In this document: in pieces, positions 55,472 through 63,816 of the stretch
How positions within the stretch are numbered: position 1 is the first letter of the stretch
Layout of the letters: every line of letters starts with the position of its first letter
DNA from: Sulfurospirillum diekertiae
GTDB taxonomy: Bacteria; Campylobacterota; Campylobacteria; Campylobacterales; Sulfurospirillaceae
NCBI RefSeq assembly: GCF_011769985.2
Contig: NZ_CP039734.2
Coordinates: 2,418,001 to 2,482,000, forward strand
Reading direction: 5' to 3'
DNA: 64,000 nucleotides
Program-made: the position numbers and the translations under genes
The notes under the pieces: generated by a model
Database searches by the model: none
The model's input: the letters and a program-made list of their open reading frames with translations, nothing else
Told to the model about the DNA's origin: nothing

Positions 55472-56112
55472 AAATTCACCTCGATAATGGCACGCTCTAA
55501 TTGCGGTGCATTTTGCGCTACATGTAACATCTCACTGATAGAGTTTGGAATACCTTTCAGTTCACTTTTTTGAAGCCTTAAAGTCGCTTCTCTTTCCGTC
55601 ACACGCACCACTAACGCCACCCCACTTTCAAGGTAATCAATACAGTGATTGACCTGTTCAATACCTGTAATATCTAAGGTTTCAAAGCATAAAAGAAGCA
55701 GTGTATCACCATCCAATGCTTTCAGCGCTCCGGCTTTAAGAACATTGAGTGCCGTCTTATCGCCACTGGAGATGGTTAAAATTTCATTCTGGTTGTGGTA
55801 CAAAATGGAGAGGTATGAAACTGCGGTATTGTAAACTGAATTTTGAAAATCGGTGGGACTAAGAGGCTCTTCCTTGTCGATCGCATTTAAAATATTTGCC
55901 GTCGTTTCAAGCTCGCCAAATGCACTCCCGCACAAAATGCGACCGCCTTCAAAATGCTCCACACTGTGCAACAACTCTACACATATTTTAGCCGCTTTGG
56001 TCAAACGGCGACGCGTCATCATGTGAGGTACCAACTCTTTGATGCGAGTTAGTTCCAAACTATTACCACCGAGCAGATAAGCACTGCTTAAAATCTCTAA
56101 ATTGACCTTCAT
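55468..56112 (-). CDS. Short ketosynthase-like protein (chain-length-factor type)
   Basis: 214 aa matching the N-terminal-type ketosynthase family (pfam13723-like): LCGSAFGELETTANILNAIDKEEPLSPTDFQNSVYNTAVSYLSILYHNQNEILTISSG. The usual active-site Cys position reads as Ser-Gly (TISSGDKT), so it is probably non-catalytic and pairs with the full ketosynthase next to it. Confidence 0.8.
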   Translation of the reverse strand: MKVNLEILSSAYLLGGNSLELTRIKELVPHMMTRRRLTKAAKICVELLHSVEHFEGGRILCGSAFGELETTANILNAIDKEEPLSPTDFQNSVYNTAVSYLSILYHNQNEILTISSGDKTALNVLKAGALKALDGDTLLLLCFETLDITGIEQVNHCIDYLESGVALVVRVTEREATLRLQKSELKGIPNSISEMLHVAQNAPQLERAIIEVNL

Positions 56113-57218
56113 TGGGGTAGTCCAAAAAGAAGTGCCGTGTTATTGCCACCAAATGCAAGTGAATTGCTCAAAGCGTAACGAAGTGTTCGGGATTTGGCAG
56201 CGTTTACCAAGTTAAGCGTTTTATTTTCAGGCTCAAAAAGATTGGTGTTAGGTGGAAGTATCTGTTTTTGAAGTGCCATAGCACAAACGATCGCTTCCAG
56301 TGCGCCTGCTGCTCCTAAGGTATGCCCCGTAATCGATTTGGTGGAGCTGACAGACACTTTGTCTCCAAACAATCTCGCAATGGCACACGCTTCACTGGTA
56401 TCGTTTGCCTGCGTTCCAGTACCGTGCGCGTTGATGTACCCTACTTCTGATGGCATAATGTGAGCACATTGAAGCGCTTTTTGCATTGCGAGGAGTGCTC
56501 CTTCTCCATCAGGACTTGGGTGCGCCATATGATGCGCATCCGAGCTGTACCCCGCACCCAAAAACTCAATGCTCTCTTTGCAAGGCGTGTTTTGCAGCAA
56601 CACAACAGCGATGCCTTCCGCCACATTCATGCCATCACGATTCATATCAAAAGGCTGACACGGACGCGAACTTAGCACGCCAAGTGCATCAAAGCCTCGT
56701 ATGGTTGTCAATGAGAGCGTATCAATCCCTACCACCAAAACACTCTCATACACCCCTTTAGCGATCATCTCATAGCCATACCCCAAAGCATTGGCACTGG
56801 AGGTGCAGGCGGTTGAAAAGGAGATGTCATCTTTAAATGTGAAGTGTTGGGAAAGGATGTGCGCGATGGCATCAATCGCATGCAGTTTTGGGTCAATGTT
56901 GGCATAGTGATGGTCTCGTAAAAAAAGGAGTTCGCTTCTTTGCATTCCACCCACGGAAGAGCCGACAACCAGGAGTGTATTTTCAAAATTTTCAAGGCTA
57001 CTTTGGACTAAAACCTTTTTACATGTAACCGCTAAAAGGGATTCAATGGAAAAAGGTTTTTCGATTTTACCTAAAGCGATGGACTTGTTAGGAATGAATT
57101 CATTGAAAGATTTAATGCCACTTTGATGCGTACAAATAGCCTCAAACAGTGCTTCACTACTTTCGCCTGCACAGCAAACCGACTCAAAGCAATTAACATA
57201 AACACTATTTGTGGGCAT
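56109..57218 (-). CDS. 3-oxoacyl-ACP synthase (FabF-like ketosynthase)
   Basis: 369 aa. Complete active site: Cys in DISFSTACTSSANALGYG near residue 138, His in GYINAHGTGTQANDTSEACAIARLFG near 265, and His in STKSITGHTLGAAGALEAIV near 295; ends with NSLAFGGNNTALLFG. Extends the polyene chain. It overlaps the ACP gene by 14 bases and the next gene by 4. Confidence 0.93.
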   Translation of the reverse strand: MPTNSVYVNCFESVCCAGESSEALFEAICTHQSGIKSFNEFIPNKSIALGKIEKPFSIESLLAVTCKKVLVQSSLENFENTLLVVGSSVGGMQRSELLFLRDHHYANIDPKLHAIDAIAHILSQHFTFKDDISFSTACTSSANALGYGYEMIAKGVYESVLVVGIDTLSLTTIRGFDALGVLSSRPCQPFDMNRDGMNVAEGIAVVLLQNTPCKESIEFLGAGYSSDAHHMAHPSPDGEGALLAMQKALQCAHIMPSEVGYINAHGTGTQANDTSEACAIARLFGDKVSVSSTKSITGHTLGAAGALEAIVCAMALQKQILPPNTNLFEPENKTLNLVNAAKSRTLRYALSNSLAFGGNNTALLFGLPQ

Positions 57219-57456
57219 TAATAAAATCTAATAAACTTTGAACATTTGCAAATATTTTTTCGTATTCTTTGGAGTCAGAAATTTTGACACCAAATTCTTT
57301 GTCAATGGTTAAAACAAGCTCAATGGAATCCACAGAATCGAGCCCTAAACCATTCTCTCCAAAAAGTGGCATCGTGTCATCTATATCTTCAGGTTTCATA
57401 TCTTCTAATTTCAAATTTTTAATCAAAATCTCTTTCAGTGTTCGTATATCCACCAT
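57205..57456 (-). CDS. Acyl carrier protein
   Basis: 83 aa. Phosphopantetheine site GENGLGLDSVDSIELVLTIDKEFGV with Ser near residue 40. First gene of the minus-strand polyene operon, starting behind AAAGG. The only ACP in the cluster; E. coli aryl polyene clusters have two. Confidence 0.93.
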   Translation of the reverse strand: MVDIRTLKEILIKNLKLEDMKPEDIDDTMPLFGENGLGLDSVDSIELVLTIDKEFGVKISDSKEYEKIFANVQSLLDFINAHK

Positions 57457-57847
57457 TGTTTATTGACCTTTAACTATAGCGTTTAATTTTAATTTCAAGT
57501 GTACTTTAACCTATCTTGTACTTTTATAAAAAAGCCAATAAATAGCAGGATACTGGCATTTTATGTCACTCTTTTGGCAAGCATTCAGTCGTGAAAAACC
57601 AAACCAGTTACAAACCTTAATATTGTTTTAAATAATTTCCACTATAATGCTCGTAATTTCAAGACTTCATTAAGAAACAAAGAACTTCACCTAAAACCTA
57701 CCAGATTTGAGAAATCCTCAGTGAGTATGTAGGTTTTTGCATACGATATTGACGGGTTCGTCCCCCATTAAAATTTTTATGTACATAAGTTTTGTGCCTA
57801 GTCGCACGTTAGTATTGTTTTGGAAAAATCACATACATGGAAAACAC
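57457..57847. other. Divergent promoter region and long 5' leader of the DEAD-box gene
   Basis: 391 bases without a gene. TATAAT at 57643-57648 is the likely -10 box for the helicase, giving a leader of about 190 bases. In the leader AAAACCTAC (57693-57701) pairs with GTAGGTTTT (57729-57737), enclosing small hairpins GATTT/AAATC (57704-57716) and CTC/GAG (57717-57725): a compact three-way shape that could act in cold or helicase feedback control. Nothing else recognised. Confidence 0.55.
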
Positions 57848-59638
57848 ATGGAAAATAACACAACCACATTTGAATCATTTGGCTTAAACCCAGAGATTCT
57901 TAAAGCCGTCGTAGAGGCTGGCTTTACAGAACCAAGTCCCGTACAAGTCGAGGCGATCCCTTTAGTACTAGCGGGTAACGACATCGTTGCTCAAGCACAA
58001 ACCGGTACCGGTAAAACGGCCGCTTTTGGTCTCCCAACACTCAGTATGCTCGACCAACACCTTAATAAAGTACAACTTTTAGTCATTACACCAACACGTG
58101 AACTTGCAACGCAAGTCAGTGATGAGCTCTACTCACTCGGTCGTTTTTGCGGTATTAAAACCGTTACCATCTATGGTGGTAGTTCGTATTCACGTCAAAT
58201 TGGCTTGATCGAAAAAGGTGCAAGCGTTATCGTTGCCACACCGGGTCGTATGCTTGATCTTCTTAAAAATGGCAGACTTCCAGGTTTTGCTCCTAAGATG
58301 GTCGTTTTAGATGAAGCGGATGAGATGCTTGATATGGGCTTTTTAGAAGACATTGAAGAGATTTTTACTTACCTTCCCAAAGAGCGTCAAACCCTACTTT
58401 TTTCTGCAACGATGCCAGATCCTATCAAACGTCTTGCTAGCAAAATCTTACATGAGCCAAAATTTGTCAGCATTACGCCAAAAGATCACACCACCAATGA
58501 AGACATTGAACAACTTTACTACGTGATCAACGAGTATGAGAGAGACGATGCAATGATTCGTCTTTTGGACGCTTTAGAGCCTGAAAAATCCATCGTTTTC
58601 TGCCGTACCAAAAAAGAGGTTGACAGACTTTCAACCCAACTCATGGCAGTCGGTCATGCAGCCAAAGGGTTGCATGGCGATATGGAACAAAATCAACGTG
58701 AGAGCGTGATTAAAGCATTCCGTAGTTCACAAATCGAAATCCTTGTGGCAACCGATGTTGCGGCACGTGGTTTGAATGTTGCTGACATCAGCCACGTTTT
58801 TAACTACCACATGCCATTTGATCCAGAGAGTTATGTTCACCGTATCGGTAGAACCGGACGTGCGGGCAAAAAAGGGACTGCGATTACCTTGGTAACCCCA
58901 ATTGAATTTCACTCCATGCAACGCATCGGTAAAAAAGTTGGCTCTAAAATCGAACACAGAATTGTTCCAAGTTTACGCGATGTAAAAGAGAACAAGCTTG
59001 TTAAAATTGCCGATGATATTAAAAATGCAGATCTTAACGAAAATGCAAGCAAACTGCTTTCAATTCTTGAAGAAGAGATGGATATGTCGCAAATTGCGCT
59101 TAAACTGCTTTCAAATCTTCTCAAAGAAAACACTCCAGTCGGTCCTGATAAAATCGGTTTAGATAAAAAAACCTTAGAGTCCGTCGTTAAAAACATCGAA
59201 GAGCGTGATGGTGGTCGTGGCGGCAGAAGTGGCGGTTACAGAGGAAACTCTGGCGGCGGTTACAGAGGCTCACGTGATGGTGGCGGTTATAGAGGAAACT
59301 CTTCACGCGACGGCGGTGGTTACAGAGGTACATCATCCACAGGTTCTCGTGATGGTGGCGGCTACAAAGGGGCTAACCCACGTGATGGCGGAAGCAGAGA
59401 TGCTCGCCCTCCAAGAGGTGATGGTGTGCCTAGAAGTGATAGCAGAGGCGAAAGCCGTAACCCTTTTGCCAAAGAGGGAAGCAGTTCAACACCACGCGAA
59501 GGTGGGTACAAAGGCAACCGTGATAGCGGTGATAGCAGACCACCACGCGCGCCAAGAGCCGATAGACCCAGTGCTCCACGCTCTGATGCAGGACGCGCTC
59601 CCAAAGCCGCTCCAAGAAACGCATACAAAAAAGACTAA
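57848..59638 (+). CDS. DEAD-box ATP-dependent RNA helicase
   Basis: 596 aa from the ATG at 57848. Q motif FESFGLNPEILKAVVEAGFTEPSPVQVEAIP, motif I AQTGTGKTA, Ia PTRELA, II DEAD, III SAT, V ATDVAARGLNV, VI HRIGRTGRAG. After about 450 residues comes a low-complexity RGG/GGYRG-rich tail of roughly 140 residues with repeated GGYRG and SRDGG units, typical of RNA annealing. Similar in layout to CsdA/RhlE-type cold and ribosome-assembly helicases. The tail sequence has higher GC than neighbours. Confidence 0.93.
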   Translation: MENNTTTFESFGLNPEILKAVVEAGFTEPSPVQVEAIPLVLAGNDIVAQAQTGTGKTAAFGLPTLSMLDQHLNKVQLLVITPTRELATQVSDELYSLGRFCGIKTVTIYGGSSYSRQIGLIEKGASVIVATPGRMLDLLKNGRLPGFAPKMVVLDEADEMLDMGFLEDIEEIFTYLPKERQTLLFSATMPDPIKRLASKILHEPKFVSITPKDHTTNEDIEQLYYVINEYERDDAMIRLLDALEPEKSIVFCRTKKEVDRLSTQLMAVGHAAKGLHGDMEQNQRESVIKAFRSSQIEILVATDVAARGLNVADISHVFNYHMPFDPESYVHRIGRTGRAGKKGTAITLVTPIEFHSMQRIGKKVGSKIEHRIVPSLRDVKENKLVKIADDIKNADLNENASKLLSILEEEMDMSQIALKLLSNLLKENTPVGPDKIGLDKKTLESVVKNIEERDGGRGGRSGGYRGNSGGGYRGSRDGGGYRGNSSRDGGGYRGTSSTGSRDGGGYKGANPRDGGSRDARPPRGDGVPRSDSRGESRNPFAKEGSSSTPREGGYKGNRDSGDSRPPRAPRADRPSAPRSDAGRAPKAAPRNAYKKD

Positions 59639-59689
59639 TAACGTCTAGAGTTTGGCTTCGCAAGAAGCTAGACTCTGGCTTGTAATACA

Positions 59690-59713
59690 ATGGCGTGATG
59701 TTTATCACGCCAT
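59690..59713. terminator. Convergent hairpin terminator
   Basis: ATGGCGTGAT (59690-59699) pairs with ATCACGCCAT (59704-59713), between the helicase gene and the convergent thioredoxin-like gene. A second imperfect stem, TCTAG/CTAGA, lies just before it (59644-59672). Confidence 0.75.
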
Positions 59714-59723
59714 CGCTCCTCGT

Positions 59724-60257
59724 TTAATTTTCCTTCTCGATCATTGCCTTCAACGCTTCAGCGTTTTCAATATACGCCACTTTTTCAACCTGTTTATTTT
59801 TCAGTGTTACCACCGTAATGCCATCCACTTTTGCCCCTTTTTTCAAAGAGGTAGCAATCGTCTCATCCAAAATGAGATTGACACTGTAAGGTTGTGTTTT
59901 AAGATCAGGAAGTGCAAACGTATTGCGTATCACCACAGGCATCGGACTGATGTCCGCCACAAACGCCGCATGATGCGTCGTGAGATAATCCGCACTTTGC
60001 GCCCCAAGAAACGCTTTAACCGCATGTCCCGTATCTTTTGCAAATACTAAAATGAGCGTATGAATCGAATCATCGAGCGTATGTGCTTTGCCAAATTGAT
60101 CAAAAAGCGTGTACGAGATCGTCGAGCCGACATTGAGCCCATCGCTCAGCGACACCGAAGACGTATGCCCCTCATACGTATCTTTACCTTTCAACAAAAA
60201 CAGCACTCCCGCCGCAACGACAAGAAGCGCCAACGCACCTAGTAATATCTTTTTCAT
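59724..60257 (-). CDS. Membrane-anchored or secreted thioredoxin-like protein
   Basis: 177 aa. N-terminal hydrophobic anchor (ILLGALALLVVAAGVLFLL), then YTLFDQFGKAHTLDDSIHTLILVFAKDTGHAVKAFLG and SPMPVVIRNTFALPDLKTQPYSVNLILDETIATSLKKGAKVDGITVVTLKNKQV. The fold pattern resembles redoxin-like proteins but the CxxC motif is absent. Function unknown. Confidence 0.65.
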   Translation of the reverse strand: MKKILLGALALLVVAAGVLFLLKGKDTYEGHTSSVSLSDGLNVGSTISYTLFDQFGKAHTLDDSIHTLILVFAKDTGHAVKAFLGAQSADYLTTHHAAFVADISPMPVVIRNTFALPDLKTQPYSVNLILDETIATSLKKGAKVDGITVVTLKNKQVEKVAYIENAEALKAMIEKEN

Positions 60258-60328
60258 ATCAAACCTTGTATGCTAAATTTACGAAAGATTGTACCGTAAC
60301 CCATCTTTGCTTTTTTTCGCACTCGTAA

Positions 60329-60955
60329 CTACACCCTATCGAGCGCTAATTTAAGACCTAAAATACCGAGTACGCTTCCTGCGATTCTATCGATGTATTT
60401 CTTTGTGCGCAAGTAAATCTTTTGCGCTTTTTGCGTTGATAAAAGTCCGACAACACACGAGTACCACGAAGCATCAATGATAAACGCGATAAGGCAAATA
60501 AACAGCGTTCCAAAAGGCGGTACCTCTTTGGGAAGCAAAGCGGCAAAAATACTTCCGATGATGATCGCCGTTTTTGGGTTGCTCATCTGTGTGGCAAAAC
60601 CAAATAAAACGGCCTTAAAAAAACTCTTTGGTTTGTGCTCTAAACTGAGCTTAGTCTCTAAAGGTGTGGCGGCGTATTTCCACATTTTATAGGCTAAATA
60701 GACAAGGTACATGCCTCCTGCTACTTTTAAAGCGCCGTACAAAAAAGGCACGGTTTCTAAAATGGCGTAGAGTCCAAAAATGGCTAACAGTGAAAACACA
60801 ACCGCACCCATGCCCAAACCAATCGCCACGCCAAAGCCCTCTTTGCGAGACTTGGAAACAGCCGTTTTGGCAATCAAAATAAAACTAGGTCCCGGACTCA
60901 TCGTCCCTAACATAAATACCGTCGCTATCGCTAAAAGAAAAGCATACTCACCCAT
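60329..60955 (-). CDS. LysE/RhtB-family exporter
   Basis: 208 aa with six hydrophobic helices and the family signature MSPGPSFILIAKTAVSKSRKEGFGVAIGLGMGAVVFSLLA near residue 18, plus FATQMSNPKTAIIIGSIFAALLP near 115. Exports amino acids or related metabolites. TTTACATGTAAA (60964) lies just before its start. Confidence 0.9.
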   Translation of the reverse strand: MGEYAFLLAIATVFMLGTMSPGPSFILIAKTAVSKSRKEGFGVAIGLGMGAVVFSLLAIFGLYAILETVPFLYGALKVAGGMYLVYLAYKMWKYAATPLETKLSLEHKPKSFFKAVLFGFATQMSNPKTAIIIGSIFAALLPKEVPPFGTLFICLIAFIIDASWYSCVVGLLSTQKAQKIYLRTKKYIDRIAGSVLGILGLKLALDRV

Positions 60956-61104
60956 GATGTGCCTTTACATGTAAAAATTTTAACCAAAATTTTGGCTTGT
61001 GAAAGTTTAGCATGTGAATGTGGATAGGGAGATAAGAGAGGTTGTTTAAATGGTTTTTTTGATAAGATTTCTTGGAAAGTTTTACATGTAAAGATGGAGA
61101 TGCA

Positions 61105-61656
61105 ATGGAGATATTGACAAAAATATATGAAGATGCAAAACAAAACCCATTCATTACTATTGTTGTATTCATTTGTGGTGTTGGTGTTGGCGCATTCGGG
61201 TATAGCAAAATTTTGGATAATTTCGGTATAGATAGAATCTCAAAGAATAGTTACTTAACTATTGACAAAATCAATGAAAACTATGTCGAGAAATCAGAAT
61301 TTACGAAATTAAAAGAAAGCGTAAATAATTCTACTGTTTTAAACTCAAAATTACTTCAAGCAGAAAATGCTCTTAATGAAGGAAAACGTGTACTAGAAAA
61401 GTGTCAAATCCAGAATAATCAACTTTCAAATGAATCTCAACTATTAAATACCAAAATAAGTAATTTTAATCAACAATCTCAGCTTGAAGAACAAAAAAAA
61501 GAAATTTATAGAGAAATTCGTAGATTGTCTCGATTTAGTGATTTTGACAATGGAATTTCACCTGCTAATCAAAAGCAAATTGAGATATACATAAAAGAAG
61601 CAGATCAAATACAAGCACAAATTTTAAATCTTATGAATCAAAATATTAAACAATAA
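61105..61656 (+). CDS. Unrecognised membrane-anchored coiled-coil protein
   Basis: 183 aa from the ATG at 61105 (GGAG at good distance). One membrane helix (PFITIVVFICGVGVGAFGYSKIL), then a long charged, Gln/Asn-rich coiled coil (SKLLQAENALNEGKRVLEKCQIQNNQLSNESQLLNTKISNFNQQSQLEEQKKEIYREIRRLSRF). AT-rich with codon use unlike neighbours, and TTTACATGTAAA copies lie shortly before it at 60964 and 61081. Possibly acquired. Function unknown. Confidence 0.65.
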   Translation: MEILTKIYEDAKQNPFITIVVFICGVGVGAFGYSKILDNFGIDRISKNSYLTIDKINENYVEKSEFTKLKESVNNSTVLNSKLLQAENALNEGKRVLEKCQIQNNQLSNESQLLNTKISNFNQQSQLEEQKKEIYREIRRLSRFSDFDNGISPANQKQIEIYIKEADQIQAQILNLMNQNIKQ

Positions 61657-61670
61657 ATTAAAAAATTAGC

Positions 61671-61946
61671 CTACTCCTTCAAATGCTTACGTGAAACCAT
61701 CACGCCCTCATACCCTGTCGTTTTCACCGCTTCTAAAAACGTCTTATCGTCAACACCATCTTTGGCAATGACGACCGCTAATTTCGTCTCTAACGTCACT
61801 TTAGATGACTCAACACCCTCGACACTTTTCAGTGCTTTTTTAACCGCGGTGGTGCACATTGGGCAGTGCATTTCAGCGACTTTGATGACCACTTCTTCTT
61901 TGGCAAAGAGCATCAACGGCAAAAGGAGTATCAACCATTTCTTCAT
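61671..61946 (-). CDS. MerP-like heavy-metal-binding protein
   Basis: 91 aa, signal peptide MKKWLILLLPLMLFA, then a heavy-metal-associated domain with the metal site MHCPMCTTAVKKALKSVEGV. Periplasmic. Overlaps the MerT-like gene by 4 bases. Ligand mercury or other soft metal; no merR or merA is present, so mercury resistance is not certain. Confidence 0.88.
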   Translation of the reverse strand: MKKWLILLLPLMLFAKEEVVIKVAEMHCPMCTTAVKKALKSVEGVESSKVTLETKLAVVIAKDGVDDKTFLEAVKTTGYEGVMVSRKHLKE

Positions 61947-62275
61947 TCATCATTTCCTATCAGTAAATTTGCCCATTCAGGGTAGAGCAATATCAATACA
62001 ATAACGCCTAAAATCAGCGAATAAAACAAAACATAACGCTTCCTCTTTTGAGGGTTACATGTAAAGGTGTGATGCGTGTAACTTCGCCATGAAAGCCACA
62101 AAACAAAGAGCGATAATAAGGAGAGTGGTATGCGAAACGGGGTGAGGACTTCCAAGAAACTTAAAAATCCAAAAGAGATTCCAAAGAGTAAAAACAGCAG
62201 TGGTGGCAGACAACACGCCGTTGCGGCAAAGGCTGAGAGCAGTGCTGTTAGTACGCCTAGAATCTCTTTTTTCAT
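61943..62275 (-). CDS. MerT-like inner-membrane metal transporter
   Basis: 110 aa with three hydrophobic helices. First helix contains a vicinal Cys pair (TACCLPPLLFLLFG) as in MerT; a further Cys occurs in FTCNPQKR. Takes metal from the MerP-like protein. Start at 62275, directly after the transglutaminase-like gene. Confidence 0.82.
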   Translation of the reverse strand: MKKEILGVLTALLSAFAATACCLPPLLFLLFGISFGFLSFLEVLTPFRIPLSLLSLFVLWLSWRSYTHHTFTCNPQKRKRYVLFYSLILGVIVLILLYPEWANLLIGNDE

Positions 62276-62278
62276 CGC

Positions 62279-63367
62279 TTAGAGTTTTTCTTGAGAAACA
62301 AAACTATAACTGAACGCCGCAGGAGCGTAATAGTCTAGCACTTCATCTTCGACTTCGCCGTACGGGTAACCAAACATATTGAGTGGTTTTTGCGCTGGTG
62401 TTGGAGAGAGCACGAAATCACGCGCTGTGTTGTAACCCATCCAGTTCATCTCCCAGTTGCCGAAGAAATACTCACGGACTTCTTTCACAAGTGGATCGTT
62501 CAGCGTCATTTTCTCTGTCAAGATGACTTTAGCCACATCGGCAGGATCGCATGGAACCCAGCCTGCGCCATCAAGGTAAAACTCAGCTCTACAATGCTCG
62601 CCTCCGGTGATTTTTGACAAACCTTTTTCATCACTGCTTCCGCATGCTTTGGAGTAACGCGAACTGCCTAAACGAATACCAAACACTTCACGAGCCGGCA
62701 CGCCCACACTTCTCATAAGCGCGACAAAAACAGAGCTGATGTCCGTACATTTTCCACCCATGATGTTATTTTCAATTGCTTTGCCCGCGTCGCCTAAACC
62801 ACAACCGACGACGGCATTGTCACGGTACATATTTTCAGTGACCCATGCGTAAATTGCTTTGGCTTTTTCAAGAGGTGTTTTAGACGTAGCGGTAATTTTA
62901 AGCGCTAGCTCTTTAACTTTTCCACTGGTGGGGATATGCGCGGTTGGTTTGAGGTAGTGCGCGACATCTTTAGGGTATTTGGTTGAAGCGGTTGCTTTTG
63001 AGAGGTCAGTATTGCGCTCATTCGTCGTAATCGTGTAGGTCACTTCGAGAAGTTTTTCGCCACCATTTTTCCACTCAGCGTAAAGCGTTCGGGCTTTGTA
63101 GCTATTTTTGTCGGTCACATACGCATTGGTTGCGTTAGAACTAAATTTAAAATCGCTCACTTTTTGATAACTTGTTTCTTGAGGGAGAGGAATCCAAAGT
63201 TTCGTCAAACCATTTTTATTTTCGTGTTTGAGGTTGTAACTGTTTGTGACGAAAAAAATACGTGTTTTTGATTTTGGTTCACTGGCTTCCAAAATTGAAA
63301 CCTGAGGTAAAATAACGGAGCTAGCACCAAGTGCAACACACCCTTTCATAAACGTTCTTCTTTGCAT
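62279..63367 (-). CDS. Tat-exported transglutaminase-like protein
   Basis: 362 aa. Tat signal MQRRTFMKGCVALGASSVILPQ; transglutaminase core with Cys in GGKCTDISSVFVALMRSVGVPAREVFGIRLG near residue 206, His in TGGEHCRAEFYLDGAGWVPCDPADV near 253 and the following Asp. Probably a periplasmic cysteine protease or peptide cross-linking enzyme. It lies 3 bases before the MerT-like gene, likely co-transcribed. Confidence 0.88.
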   Translation of the reverse strand: MQRRTFMKGCVALGASSVILPQVSILEASEPKSKTRIFFVTNSYNLKHENKNGLTKLWIPLPQETSYQKVSDFKFSSNATNAYVTDKNSYKARTLYAEWKNGGEKLLEVTYTITTNERNTDLSKATASTKYPKDVAHYLKPTAHIPTSGKVKELALKITATSKTPLEKAKAIYAWVTENMYRDNAVVGCGLGDAGKAIENNIMGGKCTDISSVFVALMRSVGVPAREVFGIRLGSSRYSKACGSSDEKGLSKITGGEHCRAEFYLDGAGWVPCDPADVAKVILTEKMTLNDPLVKEVREYFFGNWEMNWMGYNTARDFVLSPTPAQKPLNMFGYPYGEVEDEVLDYYAPAAFSYSFVSQEKL

Positions 63368-63513
63368 AGAAAATCCTTACATGTAAAGTGGCACGCGAAG
63401 AGGGGAAAACATAAAAGTAGGTAAAAAGTGCTTATTACGATTATGTTTGTCTAAACCTTAGACGTCGTGCATTGGAGGGATTTTACAGTGGATTAGCTTA
63501 AAAATAAACCTAG

Positions 63514-63544
63514 AAGTTCTGATAGTTTAACACTACCAGAACTT
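63514..63544. terminator. Hairpin after the Lys/Ala-rich protein gene
   Basis: AAGTTCTG (63514-63521) pairs with CAGAACTT (63537-63544), with further TAGT/ACTA pairing inside. Located ten bases past the stop at 63554 on the minus strand, where AGGTTTATTTTT follows. Confidence 0.7.
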
Positions 63545-63553
63545 GCTTAAGCC

Positions 63554-63769
63554 TTACGCAACTTTAGATGATTTTTTTTTGGTCTTCTTAGAAGCTACGT
63601 GATGTTTAGGGGTGCTTTTTTTAGCAGCTGTTACTTTTTTTGCAGTTTTTGTTTTTACAGTTTTTGTTTTTGTTGGTGCTGCATCTTCTGACGAAAGATA
63701 GCTTTGAGCAAATACTGATGATGATAAAAATGCAACCATAGCCATGACTAGTGTTAAACGTTTCAACAT
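63554..63769 (-). CDS. Small secreted Lys/Thr/Ala-rich protein
   Basis: 71 aa from the ATG at 63769 behind AAAGGAG. Signal peptide MLKRLTLVMAMVAFLSSSVFA, then a highly basic repetitive tail (APTKTKTVKTKTAKKVTAAKKSTPKHHVASKKTKKKSSKVA), histone-tail-like. No family recognised. May bind nucleic acid or cell-surface polyanions. Confidence 0.75.
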   Translation of the reverse strand: MLKRLTLVMAMVAFLSSSVFAQSYLSSEDAAPTKTKTVKTKTAKKVTAAKKSTPKHHVASKKTKKKSSKVA

Positions 63770-63816
63770 GTTTTCTCCTTTCTTAGAAATAAAAGCGCTA
63801 TTGTACACTGTAAAAT

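Larger units (their letters stand above)
77..63387. repeat. Dispersed palindrome TTTACATGTAAA, about 34 core copies
   Basis: This is a set of short sites, not one block. By eye the exact 10-mer TTACATGTAA starts at 78, 2295, 2731, 5605, 9926, 12193, 13991, 17922, 26963, 29085, 32367, 34325, 34798, 36375, 38273, 40449, 41177, 41433, 44999, 45350, 45678, 46147, 46432, 48479, 49930, 51401, 52840, 55261, 55416, 57019, 60965, 61082, 62055 and 63377. Most copies extend to TTTACATGTAAA. One-mismatch relatives occur near 7210, 15232, 18474, 19709, 34222, 47362, 49361, 53061 and 55531. Inside genes it is read as Leu-His-Val-Lys, as Thr-Cys-Lys, or it supplies the stop codon. Function unknown; positions may be off by a base. 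Confidence 0.9.

Noticed and set aside
59205..59648. Long alternative ORFs in the helicase tail
   Set aside because: They come from low-complexity, repeat-coded Gly/Arg/Ser sequence read in other frames; composition is Val/Ala/Thr-rich and has no domain.
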